DNA of 22,868 bases from an uncultured Pelagibacteraceae bacterium (GCA_902533955.1 CACANV010000002.1:1-22868); one strand, 5' to 3'; numbered from the stretch's first letter, positions 1 to 8,426 are shown. Notes: generated by a model not told the origin, from the letters alone. Numbers and translations are program-made.

Positions 1-98
1 TAAACCTTTCATCAAATTCTTTGAGTGTTTTTGATGAATCGCAAGAAAAAAATATTCTTAAAAATCTTACATCTTTTACTATTGAGAGAAATTTTTAA
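1..98 (+). CDS. 3' end of an unidentified protein gene (partial)
   Basis: A reading frame open from the left edge (codons in phase with base 3) runs 31 codons to a TAA stop at 96-98. The visible tail is Ser/Asn/Lys/Glu-rich, contains the stretch SLSVFDESQEKN, and ends SFTIERNF. I do not recognise the family from this fragment. Its main support is context: it would end exactly where the convergent pdxH ends, the two stop codons sharing the bases TTAA at 95-98. The same geometry is seen between aroC and dxs further along. It could still be a chance open frame, since only 98 bases are visible. Confidence 0.45.
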   Translation, partial: NLSSNSLSVFDESQEKNILKNLTSFTIERNF

Positions 99-718
99 GG
101 ATTAAGTAAAAATTTTTTCCAATTATCTTTTTGCTTTATATATTTAAGTCTTTCATGAATTCTATTTTCTCCATCTAACCAAAATTCAATTTCAACAGGT
201 TTAAGTCTCCATCCAGACCAGTGTTTTGGTCTTGGTACATTATTTTGATCAGGATATTTATTTTCAAATCTTTTAATAGATTTAAATAAATCTTCTCTTC
301 TTTCTAATATAGAACTTTGGTTTGATGCCCAAGCTCCAATTTTACTTCCATATGTTCTTGAATTATAATAATCGTCTGCTTCTTTGTTAGATACTTGAGA
401 CGCTATTCCAAGAATTCTAATTTGACGCAATAAACTTTTCCAATGAAAACACATAGAAATTTTTGAACTTTCTTTTATTGCTTTGCTTTTTTCACTATTG
501 AGGTTTGTATAAAAAACAAAACCATCTTTATCGAAATCTTTTAATAAAACCATTCTTACAGTTGGATATCCATTATTATTTACTGTTCCAACCGCGACTG
601 CATTTGGATCGTTTATTTCTGTTTTTTTTGCCTCTTGGAACCATTCTTTGAAAAGCAATATTGGATTATCCTCATCTTTAAAGCACAAATTTAGTCCAAG
701 TGAGTTTTTTTGATTCAT
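95..718 (-). CDS. pdxH: Pyridoxamine 5'-phosphate oxidase
   Basis: FMN-dependent cytosolic enzyme oxidising pyridoxine or pyridoxamine 5'-phosphate to pyridoxal 5'-phosphate, the last step of vitamin B6 cofactor synthesis and salvage. At 207 residues it is close to the usual 210-220. Family motifs are in order: RMVLLK (55-60) and the NSEKS segment (about 74-78) for FMN phosphate contacts, RQIRI (98-102), the R-x-x-GS-x-IGAWAS-x-QS block (121-135), and the C-terminal WSGWRL (167-172) followed by R-I-H-E-R-L (187-191), which matches the substrate/FMN-binding Arg-x-His region. It starts with ATG and is divergent from aroC with only 32 bases between the two start codons. Its TAA overlaps the stop of the convergent gene at the left edge. 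No Shine-Dalgarno sequence is evident. Confidence 0.96.
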   Translation of the reverse strand: MNQKNSLGLNLCFKDEDNPILLFKEWFQEAKKTEINDPNAVAVGTVNNNGYPTVRMVLLKDFDKDGFVFYTNLNSEKSKAIKESSKISMCFHWKSLLRQIRILGIASQVSNKEADDYYNSRTYGSKIGAWASNQSSILERREDLFKSIKRFENKYPDQNNVPRPKHWSGWRLKPVEIEFWLDGENRIHERLKYIKQKDNWKKFLLNP

Positions 719-738
719 AATTTAAACAAAATAATTTA

Positions 739-744
739 TATAAT
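739..744 (+). promoter_or_regulatory. Candidate -10 box for a leaderless aroC transcript
   Basis: A perfect TATAAT lies six bases before the aroC ATG at 751. Typical -10 to +1 spacing would put the transcription start on the A of the start codon, giving a leaderless mRNA. I see no good -35 at 16-18 bases; the nearest TTG-type hexamer (TTGATT, 710-715) is 23 bases away. In DNA this AT-rich a TATAAT can arise by chance. Confidence 0.35.
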
Positions 745-750
745 AAATTA

Positions 751-1836
751 ATGTCATTTAATACTTTTGGAAAGTTATTTCGATTCACAACCTGGGGGGA
801 ATCTCATGGTCCCGCTATTGGTTGCATTGTAGATGGATGTCCTCCCAATATACCTATCAAAGAATCAGAAATACAATTAGAACTTAATAAAAGAAAACCT
901 GGTAAATCTAAATTTACAAGTCAAAGAAAAGAGGACGATAATGTATATATTTTGTCAGGAGTCTTTAAAGGAAAAACTACGGGCACACCTATATCAATGA
1001 TTATTTATAACAAAGATATGAGATCAAGAGACTATGAAACCATAAAAAATAAGTTTAGGCCAGGTCATGCAGATTTTACATATTATAAAAAATATGGAAT
1101 CAGGGATTATAGAGGTGGTGGAAGACAATCTGCAAGAGAAACTGCAGCGAGAGTTGCGGTAGGAGCTATTGCAAAAAAAGTTCTGGAAACCAAAATAGGA
1201 AAAAAGTACAAAACTATTGGTGGAGTTACTCAACTAGGTATACTTGGATCTGATGCAAAAAACTGGGATGATAAATTCATTTCCCAAAACCCATTTTTTT
1301 GCCCTGACAGAACTGTATTAAAACTTTGGGAAAAATATTTATTAAGTATAAGAAAGGCTGGATCTTCCTGTGGAGCAATAATTCAAATAAGAGCAAGAGG
1401 AATACCCGTTGGACTGGGAGCTCCAATATATTCGAAACTTGATATGGACTTAGCATCTGCAATGATGAGTATAAACGCAGTAAAAGGTGTTAATATTGGT
1501 TCAGGAATGAATTCAGCTCAATTGACGGGAGAAGAAAATTCTGATGAAATTTTTCAGCTAGGTAAAAAAACTAACTTTAAATCAAATAATGCTGGTGGTA
1601 TTCTTGGTGGAATATCAACTGGACAAGAAATAATTGTTTCATTTGCAGTTAAGCCAACTTCATCTATTCTTACTTCTAGAAAAACTATTAATAAATTTGG
1701 AAAAAACACCTCTATATCTGTTAAAGGCAGACATGATCCATGTGTTGGAATAAGAGCAGTGCCTATAGGTGAAGCAATGATGCACTGTGTGATTTTAGAT
1801 CACTTTTTAATGAATAGTGCTCAATGTAACAGTTAA
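751..1836 (+). CDS. aroC: Chorismate synthase
   Basis: Last enzyme of the shikimate pathway; it converts 5-enolpyruvylshikimate-3-phosphate to chorismate using reduced FMN, feeding aromatic amino acids, folate and quinones. The 361-residue length is normal for the family. Signature motifs are all present: GESHG (16-20, with the catalytic-type His19), RPGHAD (103-108), the [15 protein letters not shown] block (122-136), [10 protein letters not shown] (280-289) and GRHDPC (326-331) with the conserved Arg-His-Asp. It starts with ATG and has no visible ribosome-binding site. It is divergent from pdxH. Its TAA stop (1834-1836) overlaps the TAA of convergent dxs, so no terminator can lie between them. 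Confidence 0.98.
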   Translation: MSFNTFGKLFRFTTWGESHGPAIGCIVDGCPPNIPIKESEIQLELNKRKPGKSKFTSQRKEDDNVYILSGVFKGKTTGTPISMIIYNKDMRSRDYETIKNKFRPGHADFTYYKKYGIRDYRGGGRQSARETAARVAVGAIAKKVLETKIGKKYKTIGGVTQLGILGSDAKNWDDKFISQNPFFCPDRTVLKLWEKYLLSIRKAGSSCGAIIQIRARGIPVGLGAPIYSKLDMDLASAMMSINAVKGVNIGSGMNSAQLTGEENSDEIFQLGKKTNFKSNNAGGILGGISTGQEIIVSFAVKPTSSILTSRKTINKFGKNTSISVKGRHDPCVGIRAVPIGEAMMHCVILDHFLMNSAQCNS

Positions 1837-3740
1837 TTGCTTTTTTTTATTATAACTTTAGAATTTAAAGTATCTAAAACTTTGACTTCTATGCTATTTG
1901 CATCTAATCCAGCATATTTATACATCAAATCTGGTTTATCATGATCAATAAATCTATCTGGTAATATCATAGATCTATATTTTAAATTATTATCTATTAG
2001 ACTTTTCTCTGAAAGAAATTGTGCCACATGAGAGCCGAAACCTCCAATTGAACCTTCTTCTACAGTGATGATTGCCTCATGATCTGTTGCAATTTGCCAA
2101 ATTATATTTTCATCTAGAGGTTTGGCAAATCTAGCATCTATAATTGAAATATTAATTCCCTTTTTTGACAAATTTTCTTGAGCAATTAAGCATTCATTTA
2201 ATCTTGCTCCAAAGTTAAGTAAAGCAATTTTATTACCTTCTTTAACTATACGAGCTTTTCCAATCTCAATTTTTTCATCAATATTAGGCAACTTTAATCC
2301 TATTCCATTGCCTCTAGGGTATCTAAAAGCTGAAGGTTTGTCATTTATATCTACTGATGTGTTAATCATTCTTACCAACTCCGCTTCATCACTTGCCGCC
2401 ATTACTATAAAATTTGGTAAAGTTGTTAAGAATGTTATATCAAATGAACCTGCATGGGTTGGTCCATCAGCTCCAACTAACCCAGCCCTATCAATTGCAA
2501 ACCTAACAGGCAAACTTTGAATTGCAACATCATGAACGACTTGATCATACGCTCTTTGTAAAAAAGTTGAATAAATTGCCGCATATGGTTTATATCCTTC
2601 TGTTGCAAGGCCAGCAGCAAAAGTCACCGCATGTTGCTCTGCTATACCAACATCAAACATTCTAGAAGGAAATTTTTCTGCAAATATGTCCATACCAGTC
2701 CCTGAAGGCATTGCAGCAGTAATACCTACAATCTTGCTATCTTTTTCAGCATGTTTCAGAAGAGTTTTAGCAAAAACTTTTGTATAAGAAGGGATATTTG
2801 ATTTTGGTTTTTCTTGTTCCCCAGTATTTATGTTAAATTTGGAAACACCATGGTATTTATCAAACGATTTTTCTGCAAATTTATATCCTTTACCTTTTTC
2901 TGTTTTAATATGAATCATTAGTGGACCATCATAATTTATATCTTTTGCATTTTTTAACACTCCAATTAAAGCATCTATATCGTGTCCATCAATTGGACCG
3001 ATATAATAAAAACCCATTGAACTAAATAAAGTACCTCCAGTAACTGCCGATCTTATAAAATCTTCAGCTTTACCTGCTCCTTTACTAAATCTTTTTGAAA
3101 AAGCCGATATAATCATTTTAACAGTTTCTCTAAAACTAAAATATATTTTGCCAGATAAAATTTTTGCTAAATATTTTCTCATCGCTCCTACAGGCTTTGC
3201 AATTGACATGTCATTATCGTTTAAAATAACTATCATTTTAGTTTTGCTTGCTCCTGCGTTATTCATTGCTTCATATGCCATTCCAGCACTTATTGCTCCA
3301 TCACCAATAACAGCAATTACATTATCAGATTTATTTGAGAGTTTATTAGCGATAGCAATACCTAAGGCTGAAGAAATCGATGTTGAGCTATGAGCCGCAC
3401 CGAAAGGATCATATTCACTTTCTGATCTTTTGGTGAAACCAGATAACCCATTTCCTTTTCTTAAAGTTCTAATTCTATCTTTTCTTCCAGTTAATATTTT
3501 GTGAGGATACGATTGATGGCCTACATCCCAAATTAATTTATCATTTGGAGTATTAAATATGAAGTGCAAAACAACTGTTAATTCTACAACTCCTAATCCC
3601 GCACCAAGATGGCCACCAGTTAAAGAAACTGCATTAATCATTTCTTCTCTAACTTCTTGTGCAAGCACCTTTAGCTCAGATTGTGAAAGTTTTTTAATAT
3701 CTGATGGAAAATTTATATTATTAAGATATTTATATTTCAT
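1833..3740 (-). CDS. dxs: 1-deoxy-D-xylulose-5-phosphate synthase
   Basis: Thiamine-diphosphate enzyme condensing pyruvate and glyceraldehyde-3-phosphate to DXP, the entry step of the MEP isoprenoid pathway; DXP also feeds thiamine and, in some bacteria, B6 synthesis. 635 residues, full length. The ThDP-binding motif starts at GDG (146-148) and runs through AMNNAG to NDND (174-177). The transketolase-like [12 protein letters not shown] (366-377) carries the cofactor-activating Glu368, and [15 protein letters not shown] follows at 417-431. It is third in a minus-strand operon xseB-ispA-dxs, its ATG two bases after the ispA stop, an arrangement common in Proteobacteria that couples the first MEP enzyme to prenyl chain building. 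Its 3' end overlaps aroC by four bases. Confidence 0.98.
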   Translation of the reverse strand: MKYKYLNNINFPSDIKKLSQSELKVLAQEVREEMINAVSLTGGHLGAGLGVVELTVVLHFIFNTPNDKLIWDVGHQSYPHKILTGRKDRIRTLRKGNGLSGFTKRSESEYDPFGAAHSSTSISSALGIAIANKLSNKSDNVIAVIGDGAISAGMAYEAMNNAGASKTKMIVILNDNDMSIAKPVGAMRKYLAKILSGKIYFSFRETVKMIISAFSKRFSKGAGKAEDFIRSAVTGGTLFSSMGFYYIGPIDGHDIDALIGVLKNAKDINYDGPLMIHIKTEKGKGYKFAEKSFDKYHGVSKFNINTGEQEKPKSNIPSYTKVFAKTLLKHAEKDSKIVGITAAMPSGTGMDIFAEKFPSRMFDVGIAEQHAVTFAAGLATEGYKPYAAIYSTFLQRAYDQVVHDVAIQSLPVRFAIDRAGLVGADGPTHAGSFDITFLTTLPNFIVMAASDEAELVRMINTSVDINDKPSAFRYPRGNGIGLKLPNIDEKIEIGKARIVKEGNKIALLNFGARLNECLIAQENLSKKGINISIIDARFAKPLDENIIWQIATDHEAIITVEEGSIGGFGSHVAQFLSEKSLIDNNLKYRSMILPDRFIDHDKPDLMYKYAGLDANSIEVKVLDTLNSKVIIKKSN

Positions 3741-3742
3741 AT

Positions 3743-4612
3743 TTATTTTTTTCTTGTCAAAATATAATCAATTGTATTTTTTAGACCTTTAGCTCTTTTT
3801 CCAAAAATTTTAAGCTCTTTAAATATATCTAATTTTAATTTATTGCTATATTTAATAGTGTTTTTATATCCTATCAATCTAATTAAGGTCGCCTTTCCTT
3901 TTTTAAAATCCTTATTTGTTTTTTTTCCTACTTTTTGTGAGTTTCCCGTATAATCAATTAAATCATCTACAATCTGAAATAGCAAACCAATATCGGAACC
4001 TATTTTATCAAATTTTTTTAAATAATTTAAATTTTTACTAATTATCAATGGTGCCATACAACAAAAACTAAAAAGTTTTCCAGTTTTTTTAATTTGCATT
4101 TCAATAATTTTTTTTAAGGAAATTTTTTTCTTTTCAAAACTTAAATCTGAGTATTGACCTCCAGCTACTCCTGAATGTCCTGAACATTCTGATATCAGTT
4201 TTATTAATTTTATTTTTGATTTATCAGTTAATCCCAATCTTTTGTGACTCAAAATTTCGAAAGCAATAGTCAATAAAGAATTACCTGCCAGTATTGCCGT
4301 GGACTCTCCAAATTTCATATGTGTGGATAATTTTCCTCTTCTTAATTTATCATTATCCATACATGGTAAATCATCATGGATTAATGAATATGCATGGATG
4401 CATTCTACAGCTGCACCTATATGAATTAAATTTCTATATTTTAATTTGAAAATTTTTCCTACATCAACTATAATTTTTGATCTTATTTTCTTTCCTCCTG
4501 GCAATAAACCATAGGTCATTGGAACAATTAAGTCTGTTTTTTTTTGGGATTTTAAAAATTTTTTGAGAAAAATATTTGTATCTTTGGCAACTTTATTTAA
4601 TTTTTTTTTCAT
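3743..4612 (-). CDS. ispA: Polyprenyl (geranyl/farnesyl) diphosphate synthase
   Basis: Trans-prenyltransferase that elongates DMAPP/GPP with IPP to short-chain prenyl diphosphates for quinones and undecaprenyl carriers. 289 residues, a normal length. The first Asp-rich motif is D80-D81-L-P-C-M-D86 (the DDxxxxD form typical of bacterial short-chain FPP synthases). The second is D216-D217-L-I-D220. GGK-x-x-R (39-44), GGQYSDL (151-157) and a KTGKLF segment near 176-181 also fit. Its ATG overlaps the xseB stop as ATGA, implying translational coupling, and dxs follows after two bases. Product length (C15 versus C10 or C20) cannot be settled by eye; farnesyl is the usual assignment. Confidence 0.93.
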   Translation of the reverse strand: MKKKLNKVAKDTNIFLKKFLKSQKKTDLIVPMTYGLLPGGKKIRSKIIVDVGKIFKLKYRNLIHIGAAVECIHAYSLIHDDLPCMDNDKLRRGKLSTHMKFGESTAILAGNSLLTIAFEILSHKRLGLTDKSKIKLIKLISECSGHSGVAGGQYSDLSFEKKKISLKKIIEMQIKKTGKLFSFCCMAPLIISKNLNYLKKFDKIGSDIGLLFQIVDDLIDYTGNSQKVGKKTNKDFKKGKATLIRLIGYKNTIKYSNKLKLDIFKELKIFGKRAKGLKNTIDYILTRKK

Positions 4613-4848
4613 TTTTTTTTAAACTTAATATTTTTAATTTTAGATTTAGTATTTTCAGATATTTCTTTTGAGTTGCTTTGAAATTTTTTTTCGATCAAAT
4701 TGTTTAATTTTAATAGTTTTTGATATTCGTCAGTTGACTTCTGTAAGTCTTTTTCATTCTCTAGATTCTCAATAATTTTATTAGCTAATTCAGTTAATTC
4801 ATTTAATGATTTTTTATCAATATCATCTGGAAAATTTTTTTCATTCAT
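4609..4848 (-). CDS. xseB: Exodeoxyribonuclease VII small subunit
   Basis: Small helical subunit that partners XseA in the single-strand nuclease exonuclease VII. The 79-residue length fits the family (about 60-85). A central segment with SLNELTELANKIIENLEN followed by a second Leu-rich helix ending in LLKLNNLIEKKF resembles the two-helix XseB fold, although the residues are divergent and Lys/Asn-rich. Position is strong support: xseB directly before ispA and dxs is a common proteobacterial order. The stop overlaps the ispA ATG by four bases. The start is divergent from the Sua5 gene with 20 bases between start codons. xseA is not in this window. Confidence 0.8.
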   Translation of the reverse strand: MNEKNFPDDIDKKSLNELTELANKIIENLENEKDLQKSTDEYQKLLKLNNLIEKKFQSNSKEISENTKSKIKNIKFKKK

Positions 4849-4868
4849 ATATTAGTTGGTAATATTAT

Positions 4869-5813
4869 ATGAATAAGAATGTTTCAAATATTAAAAAAGC
4901 AATAAAATATTTAAATAATAACGAGTGTATAGGCATACCTACAGAAACAGTATATGGTTTAGCTGGAAATGCATACTCAAATAAAGCTACAGCAAAAATA
5001 TTTAAATTAAAGAAAAGGCCGAAAAAAAATCCACTTATTGTTCATTATTATAATTTAAAGCTTTTAAAAAAAGATTGTTTGTTAAATAAACAATTTATAA
5101 AATTATATAAAAGGTATTGTCCTGGCCCACTTTCATTTATTTTAAAAATTAAAAAAGATAGTTTAATTTCTAAAAACGTTACAAATAAAAAAAAAACTTT
5201 AGCAATAAGATTTCCAAACCATCCTATAACTAGAAAACTCCTTAAAAAATTAAGTTATCCTTTAGCTGCGCCTAGCGCTAATATTGCAAATAAAATTAGT
5301 CCAGTATCAAAAAAAGATGTATTAGATGAATTTGGAAAAAAAATTAAATTTATTTTAGAAGGAGGTCAATCAAAGATTGGAGTGGAGTCAACAATAATAA
5401 GTCTATTAAACAAACCTCAAATACTCAGACTTGGTGGAATCGAAAAAAAAAAATTGAACAAATTTCTAAAAATTAATACAAAATATAAAAAAAAAATAAA
5501 TATTAATGTTCCAGGACAAGGAAAGGTTCATTATTCACCTCAAATTCCAATAAGATTAAATGTAAAAAAATCAAGACAAAATGAAGCGTTTATATTAATT
5601 AAAAAAAGAAAATTATCTGATAAAAAATTCTTTTACATTAGCAAAAATCAAAATCTTAATGAGGCTGCTAGAAATTTATATGCAACACTAAGAAAAATTA
5701 AAAAAAGGAAATTTAAAAGTATAGCAGTTGAAAAAATTCCAAATAGAGGATTGGGAGAAACAATTAACGATAGATTATTTAGAGCATCAAATTTTAATGG
5801 AAAACATAGTTGA
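4869..5813 (+). CDS. ywlC: L-threonylcarbamoyladenylate synthase (Sua5/YwlC type)
   Basis: Makes threonylcarbamoyl-AMP from Thr, bicarbonate and ATP for the universal t6A37 modification of ANN-decoding tRNAs. The 314 residues comprise an N-terminal YrdC domain plus a C-terminal Sua5 domain, the longer Sua5 form rather than the short TsaC form. YrdC motifs: PTETVYGLAGNA (24-35), KKRPKKNPL (48-56), PGPLSF (85-90), RFPNHP (114-119), APSAN (134-138) and GVEST (171-175). The linker PGQGKVHYSP (215-224) matches the conserved loop that closes the active site in Sua5 proteins. The stop lies 17 bases inside the following ABC ATPase gene, suggesting co-transcription. Confidence 0.95.
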   Translation: MNKNVSNIKKAIKYLNNNECIGIPTETVYGLAGNAYSNKATAKIFKLKKRPKKNPLIVHYYNLKLLKKDCLLNKQFIKLYKRYCPGPLSFILKIKKDSLISKNVTNKKKTLAIRFPNHPITRKLLKKLSYPLAAPSANIANKISPVSKKDVLDEFGKKIKFILEGGQSKIGVESTIISLLNKPQILRLGGIEKKKLNKFLKINTKYKKKININVPGQGKVHYSPQIPIRLNVKKSRQNEAFILIKKRKLSDKKFFYISKNQNLNEAARNLYATLRKIKKRKFKSIAVEKIPNRGLGETINDRLFRASNFNGKHS

Positions 5814-6534
5814 AGTAAAAAATCTAAAAAAAAATTATGGCTTAAAGGAAGCTGTAAAAGGAATTTCATTTAACATAAAAAAGGATGAAATCTTAGGTCT
5901 TCTCGGTCCTAATGGTTCTGGAAAAACAACTACTATAGGTATGATGCTTGGTTTGCTTAAACCGTCTAATGGGGAAATATTAATAGAAGGAAAAAAGATT
6001 GAGGAAAATAGAATTGAAATACTAAAAAAAATAAATTTTATTTCACCTTATATTGAGTTGCCTAAAAAACTTACAGTTAAACAAAATTTAACCGTATATG
6101 GTAAATTATATAACGTCAAAGATATAAAAAAAAGAATAGAATATTTGGTTGAAAAATTAAGATTAGAAGATTTATTAAATCAGGTAACTGGAGAACTTTC
6201 CTCAGGACAAAAAAATAGAGTCAGTTTAGCAAAAGCTTTAATAAATGATCCAATGGTTTTGCTTTTAGATGAACCTACTGCCTCTTTAGATCCTGAGATA
6301 GGTGATTTTGTTAGAACTTTTTTAGAAAATTATAAAAAAGAAAAAAAAATTTCAATTTTATTAGCTTCACATAATATGAATGAAGTAACTAGACTATGTA
6401 AATCTATATTAATGATGAAAGAAGGAATTATAATTGATAAAGGTGATCCAGAGGAATTAATAAAAAAACATGGAAGACAAAATTTGGAAGAAGTTTTTTT
6501 AAAACTTACAAGGAGTAAAGATGAGCTTTATTAG
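5797..6534 (+). CDS. ABC transporter ATP-binding protein (ABC-2 exporter type)
   Basis: Cytoplasmic ATPase of a two-gene exporter with the next gene. I take the ATG at 5797 (245 residues, starting MENIVEVKNLKKNYG), which puts the usual beta-strand just before the ABC core; an in-frame ATG at 5728 would add 23 residues lying inside the Sua5 frame. Walker A is GPNGSGKTT (37-45), signature LSSGQ (134-138), Walker B VLLLDEP (154-160) with Glu159, D-loop SLD (163-165) and switch His192. The Q-loop position reads ISPYIELP, with no obvious glutamine. The gene overlaps Sua5 by 17 bases and the permease by 14. The substrate cannot be told from sequence. Confidence 0.92.
   Translation: MENIVEVKNLKKNYGLKEAVKGISFNIKKDEILGLLGPNGSGKTTTIGMMLGLLKPSNGEILIEGKKIEENRIEILKKINFISPYIELPKKLTVKQNLTVYGKLYNVKDIKKRIEYLVEKLRLEDLLNQVTGELSSGQKNRVSLAKALINDPMVLLLDEPTASLDPEIGDFVRTFLENYKKEKKISILLASHNMNEVTRLCKSILMMKEGIIIDKGDPEELIKKHGRQNLEEVFLKLTRSKDELY
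6511..6515 (+). promoter_or_regulatory. Shine-Dalgarno site of the ABC-2 permease gene
   Basis: AGGAG five bases before the permease ATG at 6521, inside the end of the ATPase coding frame. It supports this start and coupled translation of the pair. Clear Shine-Dalgarno sites are rare in this window. Confidence 0.75.
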
Positions 6535-7312
6535 AATTTATGGTCTTTTTTTAAGACATTTTTATCTAATAACTAGATCTTTTCCTAGAATTCTAGATTT
6601 AGTTTATTGGCCAACAATCCAAATTACATTGTGGGGATTCATATCAAATTTTTTTGAGTCTCATAGTACGTATTATAATAATGCTGTTGGAGTAATTTTA
6701 ACATGCGCAATACTTTATGATTTCCTTTTTAGAACGAGTATTGGATTTAATATGTTATTTTTAGAGGAAATTTGGAGTAGAAATTTTACCAATCTATTTA
6801 TTGCGCCGATGAAAATTGGTGAAATTATAACTTCATTGGTAGTTACCGCTCTAATAAGAGCTTTAATTGGGCTGGTGCCAGCAATTCTTCTTACATCTCC
6901 AATTTTTGGAATATCAATTTTAGATCTTGGAATTTATTTATTTTTCCTTTTTTTAAGTTTGTATATCTTTGGAATAACTTTAGGAATTTTAGTTTCAGCA
7001 GGATTGCTAAGATTTGGTCCATCATTTGAGAATATCGCTTGGTCAACTATGTTCTTGTTAGCTCCATTTGGTTGTATCTACTATCCAATTGAAACTTTGC
7101 CAGAAATTTTTCAAAAAATCGCATATTCCCTTCCTCTTGTTTATATTTTTGAGGAGGCAAGAAACATACTTATAAATCAGACAGTAAATTTAAAAAATAT
7201 TTTTACAGCATTAAGTTTGAATGGAGCATATTTAATTATATCTATATCTTTATTTTATTTTTCTTTTAATCAAGCAAGAAAAAAAGGTACTTTGATAAAT
7301 ATTGGTGAATAA
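6521..7312 (+). CDS. ABC-2 family transporter permease
   Basis: Integral inner-membrane partner of the preceding ATPase. 263 residues with about six hydrophobic segments, roughly residues 28-45, 55-72, 105-128, 137-160, 175-192 and 233-250. The N-terminal half has the cytoplasmic Arg/His-rich start and the conserved-type EEIWSRNFTNLFIAP coupling region that characterises ABC-2 (drug, polysaccharide or lipid) exporters. The ATG is supported by AGGAG at 6511-6515 and overlaps the ATPase by 14 bases. The TAA stop (7310-7312) abuts the CCA end of the opposing tRNA gene with no spacer. Substrate unknown. No periplasmic binding protein or adaptor gene accompanies it, which favours export over uptake. 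Confidence 0.9.
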   Translation: MSFIRIYGLFLRHFYLITRSFPRILDLVYWPTIQITLWGFISNFFESHSTYYNNAVGVILTCAILYDFLFRTSIGFNMLFLEEIWSRNFTNLFIAPMKIGEIITSLVVTALIRALIGLVPAILLTSPIFGISILDLGIYLFFLFLSLYIFGITLGILVSAGLLRFGPSFENIAWSTMFLLAPFGCIYYPIETLPEIFQKIAYSLPLVYIFEEARNILINQTVNLKNIFTALSLNGAYLIISISLFYFSFNQARKKGTLINIGE

Positions 7313-7389
7313 TGGTGCGCCCGCAAGGAGTTGAACCCTGAACCTCCAGAGCCGAAATCTGGCGCTCTATCCAGTTGAGCTACGAACGC
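7313..7389 (-). tRNA. tRNA-Arg (anticodon UCG), CCA encoded
   Basis: A 77-base cloverleaf on the minus strand. The acceptor stem 5' GCGTTCG pairs with 3' CGGGCGC (two G-U wobbles), followed by discriminator A and an encoded CCA. The D-arm is GCTC/GAGC. The anticodon stem is CCAGA/TCTGG around the seven-base loop TTTCGGC, so the anticodon is TCG, reading CGA and other CGN Arg codons. The T-arm is CAGGG/CCTTG around TTCAACT. The gene's 3' end touches the stop codon of the convergent permease gene. Its 5' end is 23 bases from the rluD start, a gap containing a TATAAT on this strand (7408-7403) that could serve as its -10 box. Confidence 0.97.
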
Positions 7390-7412
7390 ATATAGTATTA
7401 TTATTATATATT

Positions 7413-8393
7413 ATGAAAAATATCATTAATTTAATTGTTCGAGATGATGATAAAGATATGAGGGTTGACTTATTTTTATCTAAGAAAAAAAAAGAGTTAA
7501 GTAGAAACAGGGTTAAAAATTTAATTTTAAAAAAAAAATTAAAGTTAAATAATAAAATTTTAGAAGATCCTTCAAAAAAAGTATCAATTGGTGATAAAAT
7601 TATATTTGAGATACCAGATCCTGAAAAAACTTCTCTAAAACCTTTCAATTACAAATTAGATATATTTTATGAAGACGATGATTTAATTATAATTAATAAA
7701 TCTTCCGGAATATCTATGCACCCTGGTGCTGGAAATTTTGATAATACACTTGTCAACGCGCTTATGCATTATAATGATAAAGATTTATCTTCTATAGGAG
7801 ACGAGCTAAGACCTGGAATAGTTCATAGAATTGATAAAGATACCTCAGGTTTAGTGGTAGTTGCAAAAAATAACAAAAGTCATGAAAATTTGTCGATACA
7901 ATTTGCCAATCATACAATTACAAGAATTTATCAAGCACTTATATGGGGTAAATTAAAACCGCAAAATGGTAAAATAAAAACTTTAATTACAAGAAGCAAA
8001 AAAAATAGACAAAAGATGGAAGTTGGCATCACAAAAGGTAAAAAATCTATAACAAACTATAAAACAATAGAAGTTTTTGAAAATAATAATACTCCAACTT
8101 TTAGTTTAATCGATTGTCAGCTTGAAACTGGAAGAACTCATCAAATAAGAGTCCATATGGGTTACAAAGGAAATAATATATTAGGAGATAAAAAGTATAA
8201 AAAAAAATTTAAAAAATTTAATAATATAGATAAAAAACTTGAAGAAAGTATTTTGAAATTAGATAGACAATTTTTACATGCAAAAGTTTTAGGATTTAAA
8301 CACCCTAGGACAGGAAAATATTTGGAATTTAATTCAAAATTACCAGAAGACTTAATAAATATAATAAAAAAGCTAAGAAATACTAACGAATAA
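7413..8393 (+). CDS. rluD: RluA-family 23S rRNA pseudouridine synthase (RluD-like)
   Basis: Isomerises uridines to pseudouridine in large-subunit rRNA. 326 residues: an N-terminal S4 RNA-binding domain (about 15-65, with RVDLFLSKK and SRNRVKNLI) followed by the catalytic domain. The catalytic motif is HRIDKDTSG (138-146) with Asp141 in the nucleophile position. A later LETGRTHQIRVHM block is diagnostic of the RluA/C/D branch. The S4 domain and length fit RluD (helix 69 specificity) best, but RluC-like specificity cannot be excluded by eye. It is divergent from tRNA-Arg with 23 bases between, and rpoH follows after 43 bases on the same strand. Confidence 0.9.
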   Translation: MKNIINLIVRDDDKDMRVDLFLSKKKKELSRNRVKNLILKKKLKLNNKILEDPSKKVSIGDKIIFEIPDPEKTSLKPFNYKLDIFYEDDDLIIINKSSGISMHPGAGNFDNTLVNALMHYNDKDLSSIGDELRPGIVHRIDKDTSGLVVVAKNNKSHENLSIQFANHTITRIYQALIWGKLKPQNGKIKTLITRSKKNRQKMEVGITKGKKSITNYKTIEVFENNNTPTFSLIDCQLETGRTHQIRVHMGYKGNNILGDKKYKKKFKKFNNIDKKLEESILKLDRQFLHAKVLGFKHPRTGKYLEFNSKLPEDLINIIKKLRNTNE

Positions 8394-8398
8394 AAATA

Positions 8399-8426
8399 TT
8401 GTAAAAATGAAATTCTTTATTAAATA
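8399..8426 (+). promoter_or_regulatory. Candidate promoter for rpoH
   Basis: TTGTAA (8399-8404) and TAAATA (8421-8426) are separated by 16 bases in the 43-base rluD-rpoH gap. A second TAAATA at 8425-8430 would place +1 on the rpoH ATG at 8437. Either reading leaves almost no 5' leader, so an E. coli-type 5' RNA thermometer upstream of the start looks impossible. AT-rich context keeps confidence low. Confidence 0.3.

Noticed and set aside
1024..1233. Open frame of 69 codons on the minus strand inside aroC
   Set aside because: Lies wholly opposite a well-supported aroC, is Ser/Phe/Cys-rich as expected of an antisense shadow, and has no family motif.
5728..5796. Upstream in-frame ATG for the ABC ATPase (23 extra residues)
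   Set aside because: The extension is read inside the conserved Sua5 end, is not ABC-like, and the ATG at 5797 gives the standard N-terminus.
7279..7293. Possible terminator of tRNA-Arg (AAAG-TAC-CTTT plus U-run on the minus strand)
   Set aside because: Only four weak base pairs with a three-base loop, embedded in a Lys-coding stretch of the permease gene; chance is likely.
7313..7389. tRNA gene as an integration site for a mobile element
   Set aside because: No integrase, no duplicated tRNA 3' end and no accessory genes nearby; both flanks are core genes.
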